From Neoroseomonas lacus (GTDB taxonomy: Bacteria; Pseudomonadota; Alphaproteobacteria; Acetobacterales; Acetobacteraceae), in assembly GCF_014644535.1 (NCBI RefSeq), contig NZ_BMKW01000003.1:62001-126000 (forward strand): DNA of 64,000 nucleotides. The letters are read 5' to 3'. A model generated the notes under the pieces. That model ran no database searches. It saw only the letters and a program-made list of their open reading frames with translations, and was not told the DNA's origin. Below, in pieces: positions 27,358 to 35,061 of the stretch; the stretch's first letter is position 1, and each line of letters starts with the position of its first letter. The position numbers were made by a program, and so were the translations under genes.

Positions 27358-28406
27358 GGTGCGGCGTCCGGTACCTGGCGAAGAACGGTGATGGAGACGC
27401 GCCGATTGGCCGCGTCATTCGGCTTGTCGCCCAACAGCAGGTCGCGATCGGCATGCCCCGACACGCTGCGGATGCGCCCCTCCGGCAGCCCGGCCTCGAC
27501 CAGCAGCCGGCGCGTGACATTGGCGCGCTCGGACGAGAGGTCCCAGTTGCTGCGGTCGCCACCACCGCGGAACGGCGTGGCGTCGGTATGGCCGGCGATG
27601 GCGATCGGGTTGGGCAACCGCGCCGCCACCTGGGCGACCCGCGCGAGCAGCGCCCGCGCCCGGTCGTTCGGCGCACTGCCGCCGAGGGCGAACATCGGCT
27701 GCCGTTCCGCATCGATGAGCTGGATGCGCAGCCCTTCGGGCGTCTGCTCCACCAGCATCTGCCGCGCGAGCTCGGCCAACGCCGGGTCGGCGGCGACCGC
27801 CTCGCGGATCTGCTGGGCGGCCTGTTCGAAGGCCTCGCGTTCGCGCCGCGCGAGTTCCTGGCGCAAGTCAGCCTCGCCCAGCGCCTCGGGCCGGGATTCA
27901 GCGACGGGGGTCTCGGCGGGCCCGGCCCGCGGCGCTTCGGGGCCGACGCGCGCGCCGGGCGGGGTGGCAACGCTCAGCTGCGGCGATGGCTCATCGACAT
28001 CGCCGGTCGGGCCCTCGCGCCGCGGCATGGGCTGGGCCGGGGTGTCGGTGTCGTCTTCCTCGATATCCATCACAACCGGCACCCGGCCGGGCTCGATGGT
28101 GGTCTGCCCACTGGTCGAGGTGACGTTGCCGTTGTCGTTGGGCGTCTGCCCGCCGAATGGCGCACCCGAGCCCGACACCGACCGCGCCAGCAGGTTGGTC
28201 GGCGCGAAATAATCGGCGAGCCCCCGGCGCTGCTCCTCGGTGGTGGCGTTGAGCAGCCACATCAGCAGGAAGAAGGCCATCATCGCCGTCACGAAATCGG
28301 CGTAGGCAACCTTCCACGCGCCGCCATGGTGGCCGGCCTCGCCGCCCTCCTCGCGCTTGATAACGATGGTGCCGCCGCCCCGGGCGCCTTTTGCCTTGCC
28401 GGACAT
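27354..28406 (-). CDS. motB: Flagellar motor stator protein MotB
   Basis: About 350 residues. A single membrane helix (residues about 34-52, DFVTAMMAFFLLMWLL) holds Asp37, the ion-binding aspartate. A proline-rich linker follows and then an OmpA-like peptidoglycan-binding domain with HTDATPFRGGGDRSNWDLSSERA and DKPNDAANRRVSI. It anchors the stator to the wall. The preferred start is ATG at 28406 (MSGKAKG...), matching family starts, though ATG at 28424 is also possible. It precedes motA, the reverse of the E. coli order. It shares a 109-bp intergenic gap with the divergent N-formylglutamate amidohydrolase gene. Confidence 0.94.
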   Translation of the reverse strand: MSGKAKGARGGGTIVIKREEGGEAGHHGGAWKVAYADFVTAMMAFFLLMWLLNATTEEQRRGLADYFAPTNLLARSVSGSGAPFGGQTPNDNGNVTSTSGQTTIEPGRVPVVMDIEEDDTDTPAQPMPRREGPTGDVDEPSPQLSVATPPGARVGPEAPRAGPAETPVAESRPEALGEADLRQELARREREAFEQAAQQIREAVAADPALAELARQMLVEQTPEGLRIQLIDAERQPMFALGGSAPNDRARALLARVAQVAARLPNPIAIAGHTDATPFRGGGDRSNWDLSSERANVTRRLLVEAGLPEGRIRSVSGHADRDLLLGDKPNDAANRRVSITVLRQVPDAAP

Positions 28407-28515
28407 CGGCCAGACCATGCGCATGCGGTGCTGACGATTTCCCTAATCCCGCGCGGCCGCGGGACCGCGTCTCTCGCGTGACATGCGGCGGGGGCTATGG
28501 TTTGGTCGGTTCCTC

Positions 28516-29394
28516 ATGGATCTTCCCGCCCAGAACCTGGCAGGGCCCGCCGAGACCGCGCCCTTCGTGATCTACCGCCCTGCGCGGCAGACCATGCCCG
28601 TCGTCTTCGCCTCGCCGCATTCCGGGCAGGACTACCCGGCTTCGCTGCTGGCCGAGGCTCGCCTTGCGCCCTTGGCGCTGCGCCGGAGCGAGGATAGCTT
28701 CGTCGACGAACTCTTCGCCGGTGCCCCCGCCCGCGGCGCACCGCTGCTGGCGGCGACCTTCCCGCGCGTCTGGTGCGACGTGAACCGCGAACCCTGGGAA
28801 CTCGACCCCGGCATGTTCGACGGTCCGCTGCCGCCCTGGGTCAACACCTCAAGCCCCCGCGTCGGCGCCGGTCTCGGCACCATCGCGCGCATCGTCGCCT
28901 CCGGGGAGACCGTCTACCGCCGCCGCCTGGCCTTCGCCGAGGCCGAAGCTCGCATCCGCGCCTGCTGGGAGCCCTACCACGCCGCCCTGGGCCAGCTGAT
29001 CGCCGAGACCCGCGCCCAATTCGGCTTCTGCCTGCTGATCGACTGCCATTCCATGCCGGCCCACCCGGCGCAGGCCGCCAACCCGCCGGACATGGTGCTG
29101 GGCGATGCCCATGGCACTGCCTGCGCCCCGCGCGCGACGCGGCTGGTCGAGGAAGTGCTGATCGGCTTGGGTTACCGCGTGCGCCGCAACGACCCCTATG
29201 CGGGCGGCTACGTCACGCGCCACTACGGCCGCCCGCGTGACGCGGTGCATGCCTTGCAGATCGAGATCGCGCGGGCGATCTACATGGATGAGGCGAAAAT
29301 CGAGCGCGGCGCCGGCCTGGTGCCGCTGGCACGGCACCTCAACACCCTGATCGGGCATTTGGCGGAGACGGATTGGCGTTTCCTGCGGCCATGA
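28516..29394 (+). CDS. N-formylglutamate amidohydrolase
   Basis: 292 residues of the N-formylglutamate amidohydrolase family. Conserved blocks are VFASPHSGQDYP near residue 30, RSEDSFVDELF, DVNREPWELDP and LLIDCHSMP. The Asp, His and Glu residues in these blocks are the expected zinc/catalytic positions. It releases formate from N-formylglutamate (histidine or formyl-amino acid catabolism), or acts on related amides. Start at 28516 was chosen over 28483 because the family sequence begins near there. A terminator-like hairpin lies 27 nt after the stop. No hut genes are adjacent. Confidence 0.87.
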   Translation: MDLPAQNLAGPAETAPFVIYRPARQTMPVVFASPHSGQDYPASLLAEARLAPLALRRSEDSFVDELFAGAPARGAPLLAATFPRVWCDVNREPWELDPGMFDGPLPPWVNTSSPRVGAGLGTIARIVASGETVYRRRLAFAEAEARIRACWEPYHAALGQLIAETRAQFGFCLLIDCHSMPAHPAQAANPPDMVLGDAHGTACAPRATRLVEEVLIGLGYRVRRNDPYAGGYVTRHYGRPRDAVHALQIEIARAIYMDEAKIERGAGLVPLARHLNTLIGHLAETDWRFLRP

Positions 29395-29420
29395 TGCGCT
29401 GCACCATTTAGGGGAAGGAT

Positions 29421-29441
29421 TTTCTCCATTCGGAGAAATTT
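29421..29441 (+). terminator. Rho-independent-like terminator of the amidohydrolase gene
   Basis: TTTCTCC-ATTC-GGAGAAA is a perfect 7-bp stem with a 4-nt loop, followed by TTTC, 27 nt after the stop of the N-formylglutamate amidohydrolase gene. The run of T is short. Confidence 0.55.
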
Positions 29442-29458
29442 CAACTCTAGGAGGGCGC

Positions 29459-29490
29459 AAAAAAAGAAGGCGGTGCCCGAAGGCACCGCC
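29459..29490 (-). terminator. Strong Rho-independent terminator of the small RNA
   Basis: Reading the minus strand, GGCGGTGCC-TTCG-GGCACCGCC forms a perfect 9-bp stem closed by a stable UUCG loop, followed by TTCTTTTTTT. This is the clearest intrinsic terminator in the window. No protein gene on the minus strand ends before it, which is why a small RNA is proposed. Confidence 0.85.
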
Positions 29491-29548
29491 AAGTTTAGGG
29501 AGGAAACGTCCAAGAAAAGCAGCAGGCGGCTAGGCCAACCCGCTGCCT
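29459..29548 (-). ncRNA. Candidate small RNA with anti-Shine-Dalgarno seed
   Basis: On the minus strand a promoter-like pair (TTGCGA near 29577-29582 and CTAAGT near 29555-29560, 16-nt spacer) precedes a predicted transcript of about 90 nt. It has a 5' stem-loop (29519-29546, arms GCAGC/GCTGC with inner GGC/GCC), an unpaired segment containing UUUCCUCCC (complement of 29498-29506), and a terminal hairpin GGCGGUGCC-UUCG-GGCACCGCC followed by a U-rich tail ending in U7. UUUCCUCCC is complementary to the GGGAGGAAA type of ribosome-binding site. Architecture and terminator are seen; expression and targets are inferred. Confidence 0.6.
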
Positions 29549-29554
29549 CAAACA

Positions 29555-29582
29555 ACTTAGGACTGCTCATTGAACCTCGCAA
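29555..29582 (-). promoter_or_regulatory. Candidate promoter of the small RNA
   Basis: Minus strand: -35-like TTGCGA (29577-29582) and -10-like CTAAGT (29555-29560) separated by 16 nt, giving a start near 29548. Just upstream, 29591-29604 reads TTGCTGCACTGCAA on the minus strand, an imperfect dyad that may be an operator. Confidence 0.45.
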
Positions 29583-29670
29583 GGGGTTTTTTGCAGTGCA
29601 GCAAAAATGACGCGGCGCAGCATGCGCGCGCATAATTGTTGCGTGGCATGGGCCTTGCGCTGTCGGGTCC

Positions 29671-30495
29671 ATGTCGAATCGCTTCTCCGCTCTGCTGGGC
29701 CTGCCCGCCATGCTGGCCGCGCTGCTGGGATTCGCGGCCCCCGGCGAGGCCCAGACCGCCGACCCCGCCGCCGCCTGCCGTGCGGCCATCGCCACCGCGG
29801 AACGTGAACGCGCCGTCCCGATCGGGTTGCTCCAGGCGATCGGCCGCGTCGAATCCGGCCGGCGCGACCCGGCGACGGGCGCCTTCGCCCCCTGGCCCTG
29901 GACCATCAATGCCGAGGGGCGCGGCATGTTCTTCCCGACGCGGGAGGCAGCGATTGCCGAGGTCCGGCAACTTCAGGCCCGCGGCGTCCGCATCATCGAT
30001 GTCGGCTGCATGCAGGTGAACCTGTACCACCACCCCAACGCCTTCCCGGCCCTGGAACAGGCCTTCGACCCACTGACCAACGCCCGCTACGCCGCGCAAT
30101 TCCTCACCGAACTGCGCGAGAGTAGCGGGGATTGGGCGCGCGCCGCCGGCCGCTACCACTCGCAGACGCCCGAACGCGCCGAACCCTACCGCGCGCGGGT
30201 GCTGGCCGCCTGGGCCGGCGAACAGGGCCGCCCGCCCGGCGACCCGGCCGCCGAGGCCGCCCTGCTGGCGCGCTTCGCCGCTGGCAGCGCGGGGCCGCTC
30301 AGCCTGGCCAACCGGGCGGACCGCGCCCAGGTCATCCCGCTGGCCCCCGGCGCGGCCGGGCGGGGCAGGGGGCTCGATGCCTACCGCTCGGCGCCGATCA
30401 TGGCGGTCGGCCCGGCGCAGCCCGCACCGTCACCCGTGCAGGCGAGCACGGTTCCGGCGCGCGGGCCGCTGATCTTCTTCCGCCGCCCAAGTTGA
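29671..30495 (+). CDS. Lytic transglycosylase SLT domain-like protein
   Basis: 274 residues with an N-terminal signal peptide (LLGLPAMLAALLGFAAPGEAQ). The catalytic-domain start reads VPIGLLQAIGRVESGRRDPAT, where the Glu in VESG corresponds to the acid/base of SLT lytic transglycosylases. The rest of the domain has IDVGCMQVNLYHH, NARYAAQFL and AAGRYHS. It should cleave the glycan chain of peptidoglycan in the periplasm. The last 100 residues are Pro/Ala-rich and low-complexity. The gene lies downstream of the small RNA on the opposite strand and may be divergently controlled with it. Confidence 0.87.
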   Translation: MSNRFSALLGLPAMLAALLGFAAPGEAQTADPAAACRAAIATAERERAVPIGLLQAIGRVESGRRDPATGAFAPWPWTINAEGRGMFFPTREAAIAEVRQLQARGVRIIDVGCMQVNLYHHPNAFPALEQAFDPLTNARYAAQFLTELRESSGDWARAAGRYHSQTPERAEPYRARVLAAWAGEQGRPPGDPAAEAALLARFAAGSAGPLSLANRADRAQVIPLAPGAAGRGRGLDAYRSAPIMAVGPAQPAPSPVQASTVPARGPLIFFRRPS

Positions 30496-30505
30496 CGCCG
30501 GGGGC

Positions 30506-31639
30506 TCAGCCCGCCGCGAATTCCGCCCGGATCGCCGCGCTGTGCTGCCCGAGCGAGGGCACCGCGCCGAACGGCCGCACCCCGTCCGACAACCGCGCCG
30601 CCGGCAGCGCGACCTGGATCGGCCCCTTCTCGGTCTCGACCGGCATGCGCTTCAGCGCCGGGTGCTGCTGCAGCCCGCCGCAATCGTTCACGAAGCCATA
30701 GGCGGTATTCGCCCGCCGCAGCTTCGCCGCGCATTCGTCCCGCGTCAGCGTCGCGAACATCGCCTGGATATGCGCATCCACCATCGGGCGATGCGCCACC
30801 CGGTCATTGTTCACGGTGAAGCCCGGCTTCTCCGGCAACGCCGGCTCATCGAGGAACTGCGCGCAAAAGGACGCCCATTCGCGCTCATTCTGGATGGCGA
30901 TCAGCACGTCATGGCCATCCTTGGTCTGGAACGCGCCATAGGGGCAGATCGATGGGTGCGCGAGCCCGATGCGCGGCGGGTTGATCCCCGTCCCCTCATA
31001 CTGCAGCAGCGGCACCGTCATCCAATCCGCCATGCCGTCGAACAGCGACACCGCGATGCCCTTGCCCTGTCCGGTGATGGACCGCGACAGCAGCGCCTCC
31101 AGCACCGCGGCATAGGCGTGCATGCCGCAGGCGATGTCGCAGGCCGACACACCCACGCGCCCCGGCCCCTCCGCGCGGCCAGTGATGTAGGCAAGCCCGC
31201 TTTCCGCCTGCACCAGCAGATCATACGCCTTCATCGAGGCGTATTCGCCTTCCTCGCCATAGCCGGAGATATCGACCGTGATCAGCCGCGGATGCTTCGC
31301 GCGCAGTTCGGCGGAACCGAACCCCGCCCGCTTCATCGCTCCAGGCGCGAGGTTCTGGATGAAGACATCGGCCTTCGCGATCAGCCGCTCCAGCAGCGCC
31401 TTGTCGTCCGGCGCCTTGATGTCGAGGCAGACGCTCTCCTTGCCCCGGTTCAGCCAGACGAAATAGGAGGACAGCCCGTTGGCGACCTTGTCGTAGCCAC
31501 GGGCGAAGTCGCCCTCCGGCCGTTCGACCTTGATCACCCGCGCGCCCGCATCGGCGAGGCGGGACGCGCAATAGGGCGCGGCCACCGCCTGGTCCATCGC
31601 GACGACAAGAAGGCCTTCGAGGGGGCGGGATCCGCTCAT
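30506..31639 (-). CDS. CoA transferase, CaiB/BaiF family (class III)
   Basis: 377 residues. The N-terminal pattern PLEGLLVVAMDQAVAAPYCASRLADAGARVIKVERPEGDFAR and LNRGKESVCLDIKAPDD identify class III CoA transferases, and the catalytic Asp is expected in the MKAYDLLVQAESGL block. The enzyme moves CoA from a donor acyl-CoA to a carboxylic acid. It is the last gene in a minus-strand run with an acyl-CoA dehydrogenase and a HAD hydrolase (4-nt overlap with the latter), so it probably activates an acid for dehydrogenation. Substrate unknown. Confidence 0.9.
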   Translation of the reverse strand: MSGSRPLEGLLVVAMDQAVAAPYCASRLADAGARVIKVERPEGDFARGYDKVANGLSSYFVWLNRGKESVCLDIKAPDDKALLERLIAKADVFIQNLAPGAMKRAGFGSAELRAKHPRLITVDISGYGEEGEYASMKAYDLLVQAESGLAYITGRAEGPGRVGVSACDIACGMHAYAAVLEALLSRSITGQGKGIAVSLFDGMADWMTVPLLQYEGTGINPPRIGLAHPSICPYGAFQTKDGHDVLIAIQNEREWASFCAQFLDEPALPEKPGFTVNNDRVAHRPMVDAHIQAMFATLTRDECAAKLRRANTAYGFVNDCGGLQQHPALKRMPVETEKGPIQVALPAARLSDGVRPFGAVPSLGQHSAAIRAEFAAG

Positions 31640-32478
31640 GCGTTGTTCTCCGGCATCGGGGCAGTGACCGCCGCACGCGCGGCGAGAAGGTCGAGGATGG
31701 ACAGCACGCGGTGCTCAAGCTCCGCATCCGCGCGGTAGTCGGCGGGCACGGCGCAATGCACCCGCCCTTCGGCGATCAGCTTGCGCGTGCGCGCGGCGCG
31801 CTGCGCGTCGCCGTCCGGATGCACCGCGATGGAATGACCGCCCTGTTCCTTCACCGTGCGGAAACAGGGGATGTCGGTGTCGCCATCGCCGATGAAGATG
31901 ATGTTGGCGAAGGGCACGCGCCGCGCCTCGGGCGGACGGTACGCGTTGACCGCGGTATTGTCCGCGAGGTCGAGCGCATCCTTGTTGATGCGGAAAAGAT
32001 ACTGCGTCTTGGTGGTGTAGTTCACCGCGATGGCCGGCGCGATCGCAGCCCCCGACGCGTTGTACAGAAAGCCCGAGGCGAACACCGCGCGGAAGTGCCG
32101 CCGGATCGCCGTGCCCTCCACCAACTCGCGCAGGCCGGAGGAGATCACGTAATGCTCGATCGCCAGCCCGCGCGCTGCACCCGCCGCATTCACCCGGTCG
32201 AACCAGCTCTCGACGCCGGGGAACAACGTGATGCCCGCGCCATGGGCCGCCCAATCCTCCCGCCGCACCGGCATGTCGGCGGCGCCCGCCTCCACCAGCA
32301 TGCGATGCATGTAGGTCAGGATCGGGTCGCCCTGCTGTTCCTCGGCAAGCTGGTTCGCCCGCGCCCAGAAGGACGCGGGATCGACACCGAGCTTCGGCAG
32401 GAACACGTGCTCCTGCATGTTGCCCGGTGCCAGCGTGCCGTCGAAATCATAGGCGATGGCGACAGGCACGCCGGCCAT
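31636..32478 (-). CDS. HAD-superfamily hydrolase
   Basis: 280 residues. Motif I is YDFDGTLAPGN (Asp nucleophile plus second Asp), motif II likely the Ser in VISSGL, and motif IV GDGDTDIPCF. A C1-type cap is probable in the segment between motifs I and II. HAD enzymes of this subgroup are phosphatases or dehalogenases, but no substrate can be inferred. The stop overlaps the CoA transferase start, and the gene lies 2 nt from the acyl-CoA dehydrogenase stop. A HAD enzyme in a CoA-linked catabolic operon is unusual. Confidence 0.82.
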   Translation of the reverse strand: MAGVPVAIAYDFDGTLAPGNMQEHVFLPKLGVDPASFWARANQLAEEQQGDPILTYMHRMLVEAGAADMPVRREDWAAHGAGITLFPGVESWFDRVNAAGAARGLAIEHYVISSGLRELVEGTAIRRHFRAVFASGFLYNASGAAIAPAIAVNYTTKTQYLFRINKDALDLADNTAVNAYRPPEARRVPFANIIFIGDGDTDIPCFRTVKEQGGHSIAVHPDGDAQRAARTRKLIAEGRVHCAVPADYRADAELEHRVLSILDLLAARAAVTAPMPENNA

Positions 32479-32480
32479 GG

Positions 32481-33647
32481 TCAGTAGCTCCGCGGCATCC
32501 CGAGCACATGCTCGCCGACATAGGACAGGATCAGGTTCGTGCTGATCGGCGCCACCTGATACAGCCGCGCCTCGCGGAACTTGCGCTCCACGTCGTATTC
32601 CTCGGCGAAGCCGAAACCGCCATGCGTCTGCACGCACGCCTCGGCCGCCGCCCAGGCCGCATCGGCGCCGAGCATCTTGCCCATATTGGCTTCCTCGCCG
32701 CAGGGCAGGTGCGCCTCGAACTTCGCCAGCCCCTTCTGCACCAGCGCCTCGGCCGCGCGCATCTGGGCATAGGCCTTGGCGATCGGGAACTGCACGCCCT
32801 GGTTCTGCCCGATCGGGCGGCCGAACAGCACGCGCTGCTTGGAATATTCCACCGACTTGTTGATGAACCACTTGGCGTCGCCAATCGATTCAGACGCGAT
32901 CAGCAGCCGCTCGGCGTTCATCCCATCGAGGATGTAGCGGAAGCCCTTGCCCTCGATGCCGACCAGGTTCTCGGCCGGCACTTCCATGTTGTCGAAGAAC
33001 ACCTCGCAGGAATTGTGGTTCATCATCGTGCGGATCGGCCGAATGGTCAGCCCGTTCCCCAGCGCCGCCTTCATGTCGACGATGAAGGTGGACAGCCCCT
33101 CGGTGCGCTTGGCCACCTGGTCCTTCGGCGTGGTGCGCGCCAGCAACAGCATCAGGTCGGAATGCTCGGCGCGCGAGGTCCAGATCTTCTGGCCGTTGAC
33201 GATGTACTTGTCGCCTTCCTTCTTGGCGAAGGTGCGCAGGTTGGTGGTGTCGGTCCCCGAGGTCGGCTCCGTCACGCCGAAGGCCTGCAACCGCAGCTCG
33301 CCGGTGGCGATCTTCGGCAGGTACTTCGCCTTCTGCTCCGGGCTGCCATGCTTGAGGATGGTGCCCATGATGTACATCTGGGCGTGGCAGGCCGCGGCAT
33401 TGGCGCCGCTCGAATGGATTTCCTCAAGGATCGCCGCGGCGGCGGAGAGCGGCAGGCCCGACCCGCCATATTCCTCGGGGATCAGCGCCGAGAGCCAGCC
33501 GGCCTCGGTCAGCGCCTGGACGAATTCGGTCGGATAGCCGCGGCGGGCATCCAGCTCGCGCCAGTATTCGCCGGGGAAGCGCGTGCAGAGCTTGCGCACC
33601 TCCTCGCGGATCTCGGCGTGGGCGTCGTTCTGCATGTGCGTGTCCAT
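32481..33647 (-). CDS. Acyl-CoA dehydrogenase (first copy)
   Basis: 388 residues with the standard fold. The FAD/substrate motif FGVTEPTSGTDTTN lies near residue 130, and the C-terminal QTHGGFGFAEEYDVERKFRE block and late RLYQVAPI are conserved. The catalytic base should be the Glu in this C-terminal region, as in the family. It oxidises acyl-CoA to enoyl-CoA with electrons to ETF. A GGGAGAGAA ribosome-binding site supports ATG at 33647. It is separated from the upstream ThDP genes by a strong 12-14-bp hairpin (33714-33745), so it could be transcribed at a lower level than they are. Confidence 0.92.
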   Translation of the reverse strand: MDTHMQNDAHAEIREEVRKLCTRFPGEYWRELDARRGYPTEFVQALTEAGWLSALIPEEYGGSGLPLSAAAAILEEIHSSGANAAACHAQMYIMGTILKHGSPEQKAKYLPKIATGELRLQAFGVTEPTSGTDTTNLRTFAKKEGDKYIVNGQKIWTSRAEHSDLMLLLARTTPKDQVAKRTEGLSTFIVDMKAALGNGLTIRPIRTMMNHNSCEVFFDNMEVPAENLVGIEGKGFRYILDGMNAERLLIASESIGDAKWFINKSVEYSKQRVLFGRPIGQNQGVQFPIAKAYAQMRAAEALVQKGLAKFEAHLPCGEEANMGKMLGADAAWAAAEACVQTHGGFGFAEEYDVERKFREARLYQVAPISTNLILSYVGEHVLGMPRSY

Positions 33648-33713
33648 GGGTTCTCTCCCGCTTCGGGTTGGATTAGGGCCGGGTCGCCGGGCTGGCAAGG
33701 CGCCCGGAACGCG

Positions 33714-33745
33714 TTCGGGACTGCGCCGCAAGGCGCAGTCCCGGA
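33714..33745 (-). terminator. Hairpin after the ThDP gene pair
   Basis: CGGGACTGCGCC-GCAA-GGCGCAGTCCCG, a perfect 12-bp stem extended by A-T and G-U pairs, lies 29 nt after the stop of the ComE-like gene on the minus strand. It closes with a GNRA tetraloop. No U-tract follows, so it may attenuate rather than end transcription. Confidence 0.65.
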
Positions 33746-33773
33746 TCCGGCATGGGCTGTCTGCAGGCGTGTC

Positions 33774-34346
33774 TCAGGCGGCAAGCCCCAGCGCGGCCTG
33801 CATCCGCCCGCGCAACACGGCCCCGTCGCGGCTCGGCAGTACGCGGGGCGCCTCGGCCGTATCGACCACCACTACCGCCACGCGCGGCCCGCCGCTCGGC
33901 CCGGCGATCGCCGCCGCCAGCGCCTCGACATCCGCCATGTCGGTAATCCGCGACGCATCGGCGATGCCGCAGCCACGCGCCACCGCCGCGAGATCCGTCC
34001 CGCCGCTGGTGTGGCTGCGCTGGCCGCCCGTCTCGCCATACAGCCCGTTGTCGAGCACGACGATGGTCAGGTTCGCCGGCGCCTGCAGCGCGATGGTCGC
34101 GAAGCCGCCGAGCCCCATCAGCTGTTCGCCATCCCCGGTCACCACCAGCACCGGCCGCGCGGGCTGCGCGATGGCGAGGCCAAGCCCCATCAGCGCCGCG
34201 CCACCCATGGCCCCCCACAGGTAGAAATTGCGCGGGTCATCCCCCGCCGCCGCCACGTCGTAGGTGGCCGAGCCCAGCCCGGTGACCACCAGGGTCTCGC
34301 CCCGGTCGCGCAGCAGCCGCGCCACCACATCCCGCCTGTCGAGCAT
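33774..34346 (-). CDS. ThDP-binding decarboxylase subunit, ComE-like (beta)
   Basis: 190 residues forming the ThDP pyrophosphate/Mg2+-binding half of a split decarboxylase. The motif VVTGDGEQLMGLGGFATIALQAPANLTIVVLDN contains GDG and ends in N, as in sulfopyruvate or phosphonopyruvate decarboxylase beta subunits. GGGAG precedes ATG at 34346 by 6 nt, so this start was chosen over the in-frame ATGs at 34352 and 34424. It pairs with the upstream alpha-like gene. The real substrate is unknown; no sulfonate or phosphonate genes lie nearby. Confidence 0.82.
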   Translation of the reverse strand: MLDRRDVVARLLRDRGETLVVTGLGSATYDVAAAGDDPRNFYLWGAMGGAALMGLGLAIAQPARPVLVVTGDGEQLMGLGGFATIALQAPANLTIVVLDNGLYGETGGQRSHTSGGTDLAAVARGCGIADASRITDMADVEALAAAIAGPSGGPRVAVVVVDTAEAPRVLPSRDGAVLRGRMQAALGLAA

Positions 34347-34425
34347 TGCCATCTCCCTTGTCTGGCGCGTGGCCGCCCCACCAACCTCACGCGCGATACG
34401 TTCGTCGCCTTGCGCCGCCCGCATC

Positions 34426-34956
34426 TCAGAACACCTTGGCACCGACCAGGCGCTGGCCGAGCAGCACGGCAACCGCGCTGCCGCCCTCGAATACCATCCG
34501 TGCAGCGGCGTTCACGGTCTCCGCCACATCCTCCGGCCGATCGGCGCGGCGCACCTCCACATCCATCAGCCGCAAGGCCGCCTCGGTGGTGGACCCCATC
34601 GGCACCTGCCACGGGTTGAACTCGCCCCATTCGCCGCGCATCGTCACCAGGACCAGCAGCGGGAAGCGGCAGGTCTTCACCAGCGACAGCATGTTCACGC
34701 AGTTCCCGACGCCCGAGGACTGCATCAGCAGCGCGCCGCGATCCCCGCCCAGCGCCGCGCCGGCATGCACGGCGATGCCTTCCTCCTCGGTCGTCAGCGG
34801 AATGGCGCGCATCGCCTCATCGGCATGCACGGCGCGGATCAGCCGCGCATGCCCGCCATCGGGCACATAGGCGACCTGGCGCACGCCCCAGCGCCGCAAC
34901 TCGGCGAAGATCGCATCGGGCCAGGCGATCGCCTCGGCCGCAACGGCACCGTCCAT
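34426..34956 (-). CDS. ThDP-binding decarboxylase subunit, ComD-like (alpha)
   Basis: 176 residues matching the pyrimidine-binding half of a split ThDP decarboxylase. The catalytic Glu is in PLTTEEEGIAVHAGAALGG, followed by GALLMQSSGVGNCVNMLS. Sulfopyruvate decarboxylase alpha and phosphonopyruvate decarboxylase N-terminal domains share this. It lies directly upstream of the beta gene (79 nt gap) and both are divergent from the LysR regulator. GGGAGGG precedes ATG at 34956 by 8 nt. Confidence 0.82.
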   Translation of the reverse strand: MDGAVAAEAIAWPDAIFAELRRWGVRQVAYVPDGGHARLIRAVHADEAMRAIPLTTEEEGIAVHAGAALGGDRGALLMQSSGVGNCVNMLSLVKTCRFPLLVLVTMRGEWGEFNPWQVPMGSTTEAALRLMDVEVRRADRPEDVAETVNAAARMVFEGGSAVAVLLGQRLVGAKVF

Positions 34957-35026
34957 GAACGTCCCTCCCGCATCGGATGGCGGGTTTATGAAGCGCGGCG
35001 AGGCTTCGCGGGATTCGAAATGACCG

Positions 35027-35050
35027 ATAGCATCCATCGCAGAATGCTAT
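35027..35050. promoter_or_regulatory. LysR-type operator in the divergent promoter
   Basis: ATAGCAT-N10-ATGCTAT is a perfect 7-bp inverted repeat, which contains the T-N11-A spacing of LysR sites. It lies 12 nt upstream of the lysR start and about 70 nt upstream of the ThDP gene start. Its right arm overlaps a possible -10 box (CTATAG) for lysR. This is the expected place for autoregulation and control of the divergent operon. Confidence 0.75.
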
Positions 35051-35061
35051 AGGTGGCCGGG

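Noticed and set aside
29591-29604. TTGCAGTGCAGCAA dyad as a PHA-regulator (PhaR-like) site
   Set aside because: It resembles CTGC/GCAG boxes known from alphaproteobacteria, but no phasin or PHA gene is nearby and the match is short.
29280-29927. Minus-strand open frame over the small RNA and the amidohydrolase end
   Set aside because: It runs through a strong terminator and two real genes, with arginine/serine-rich composition typical of antisense reading.
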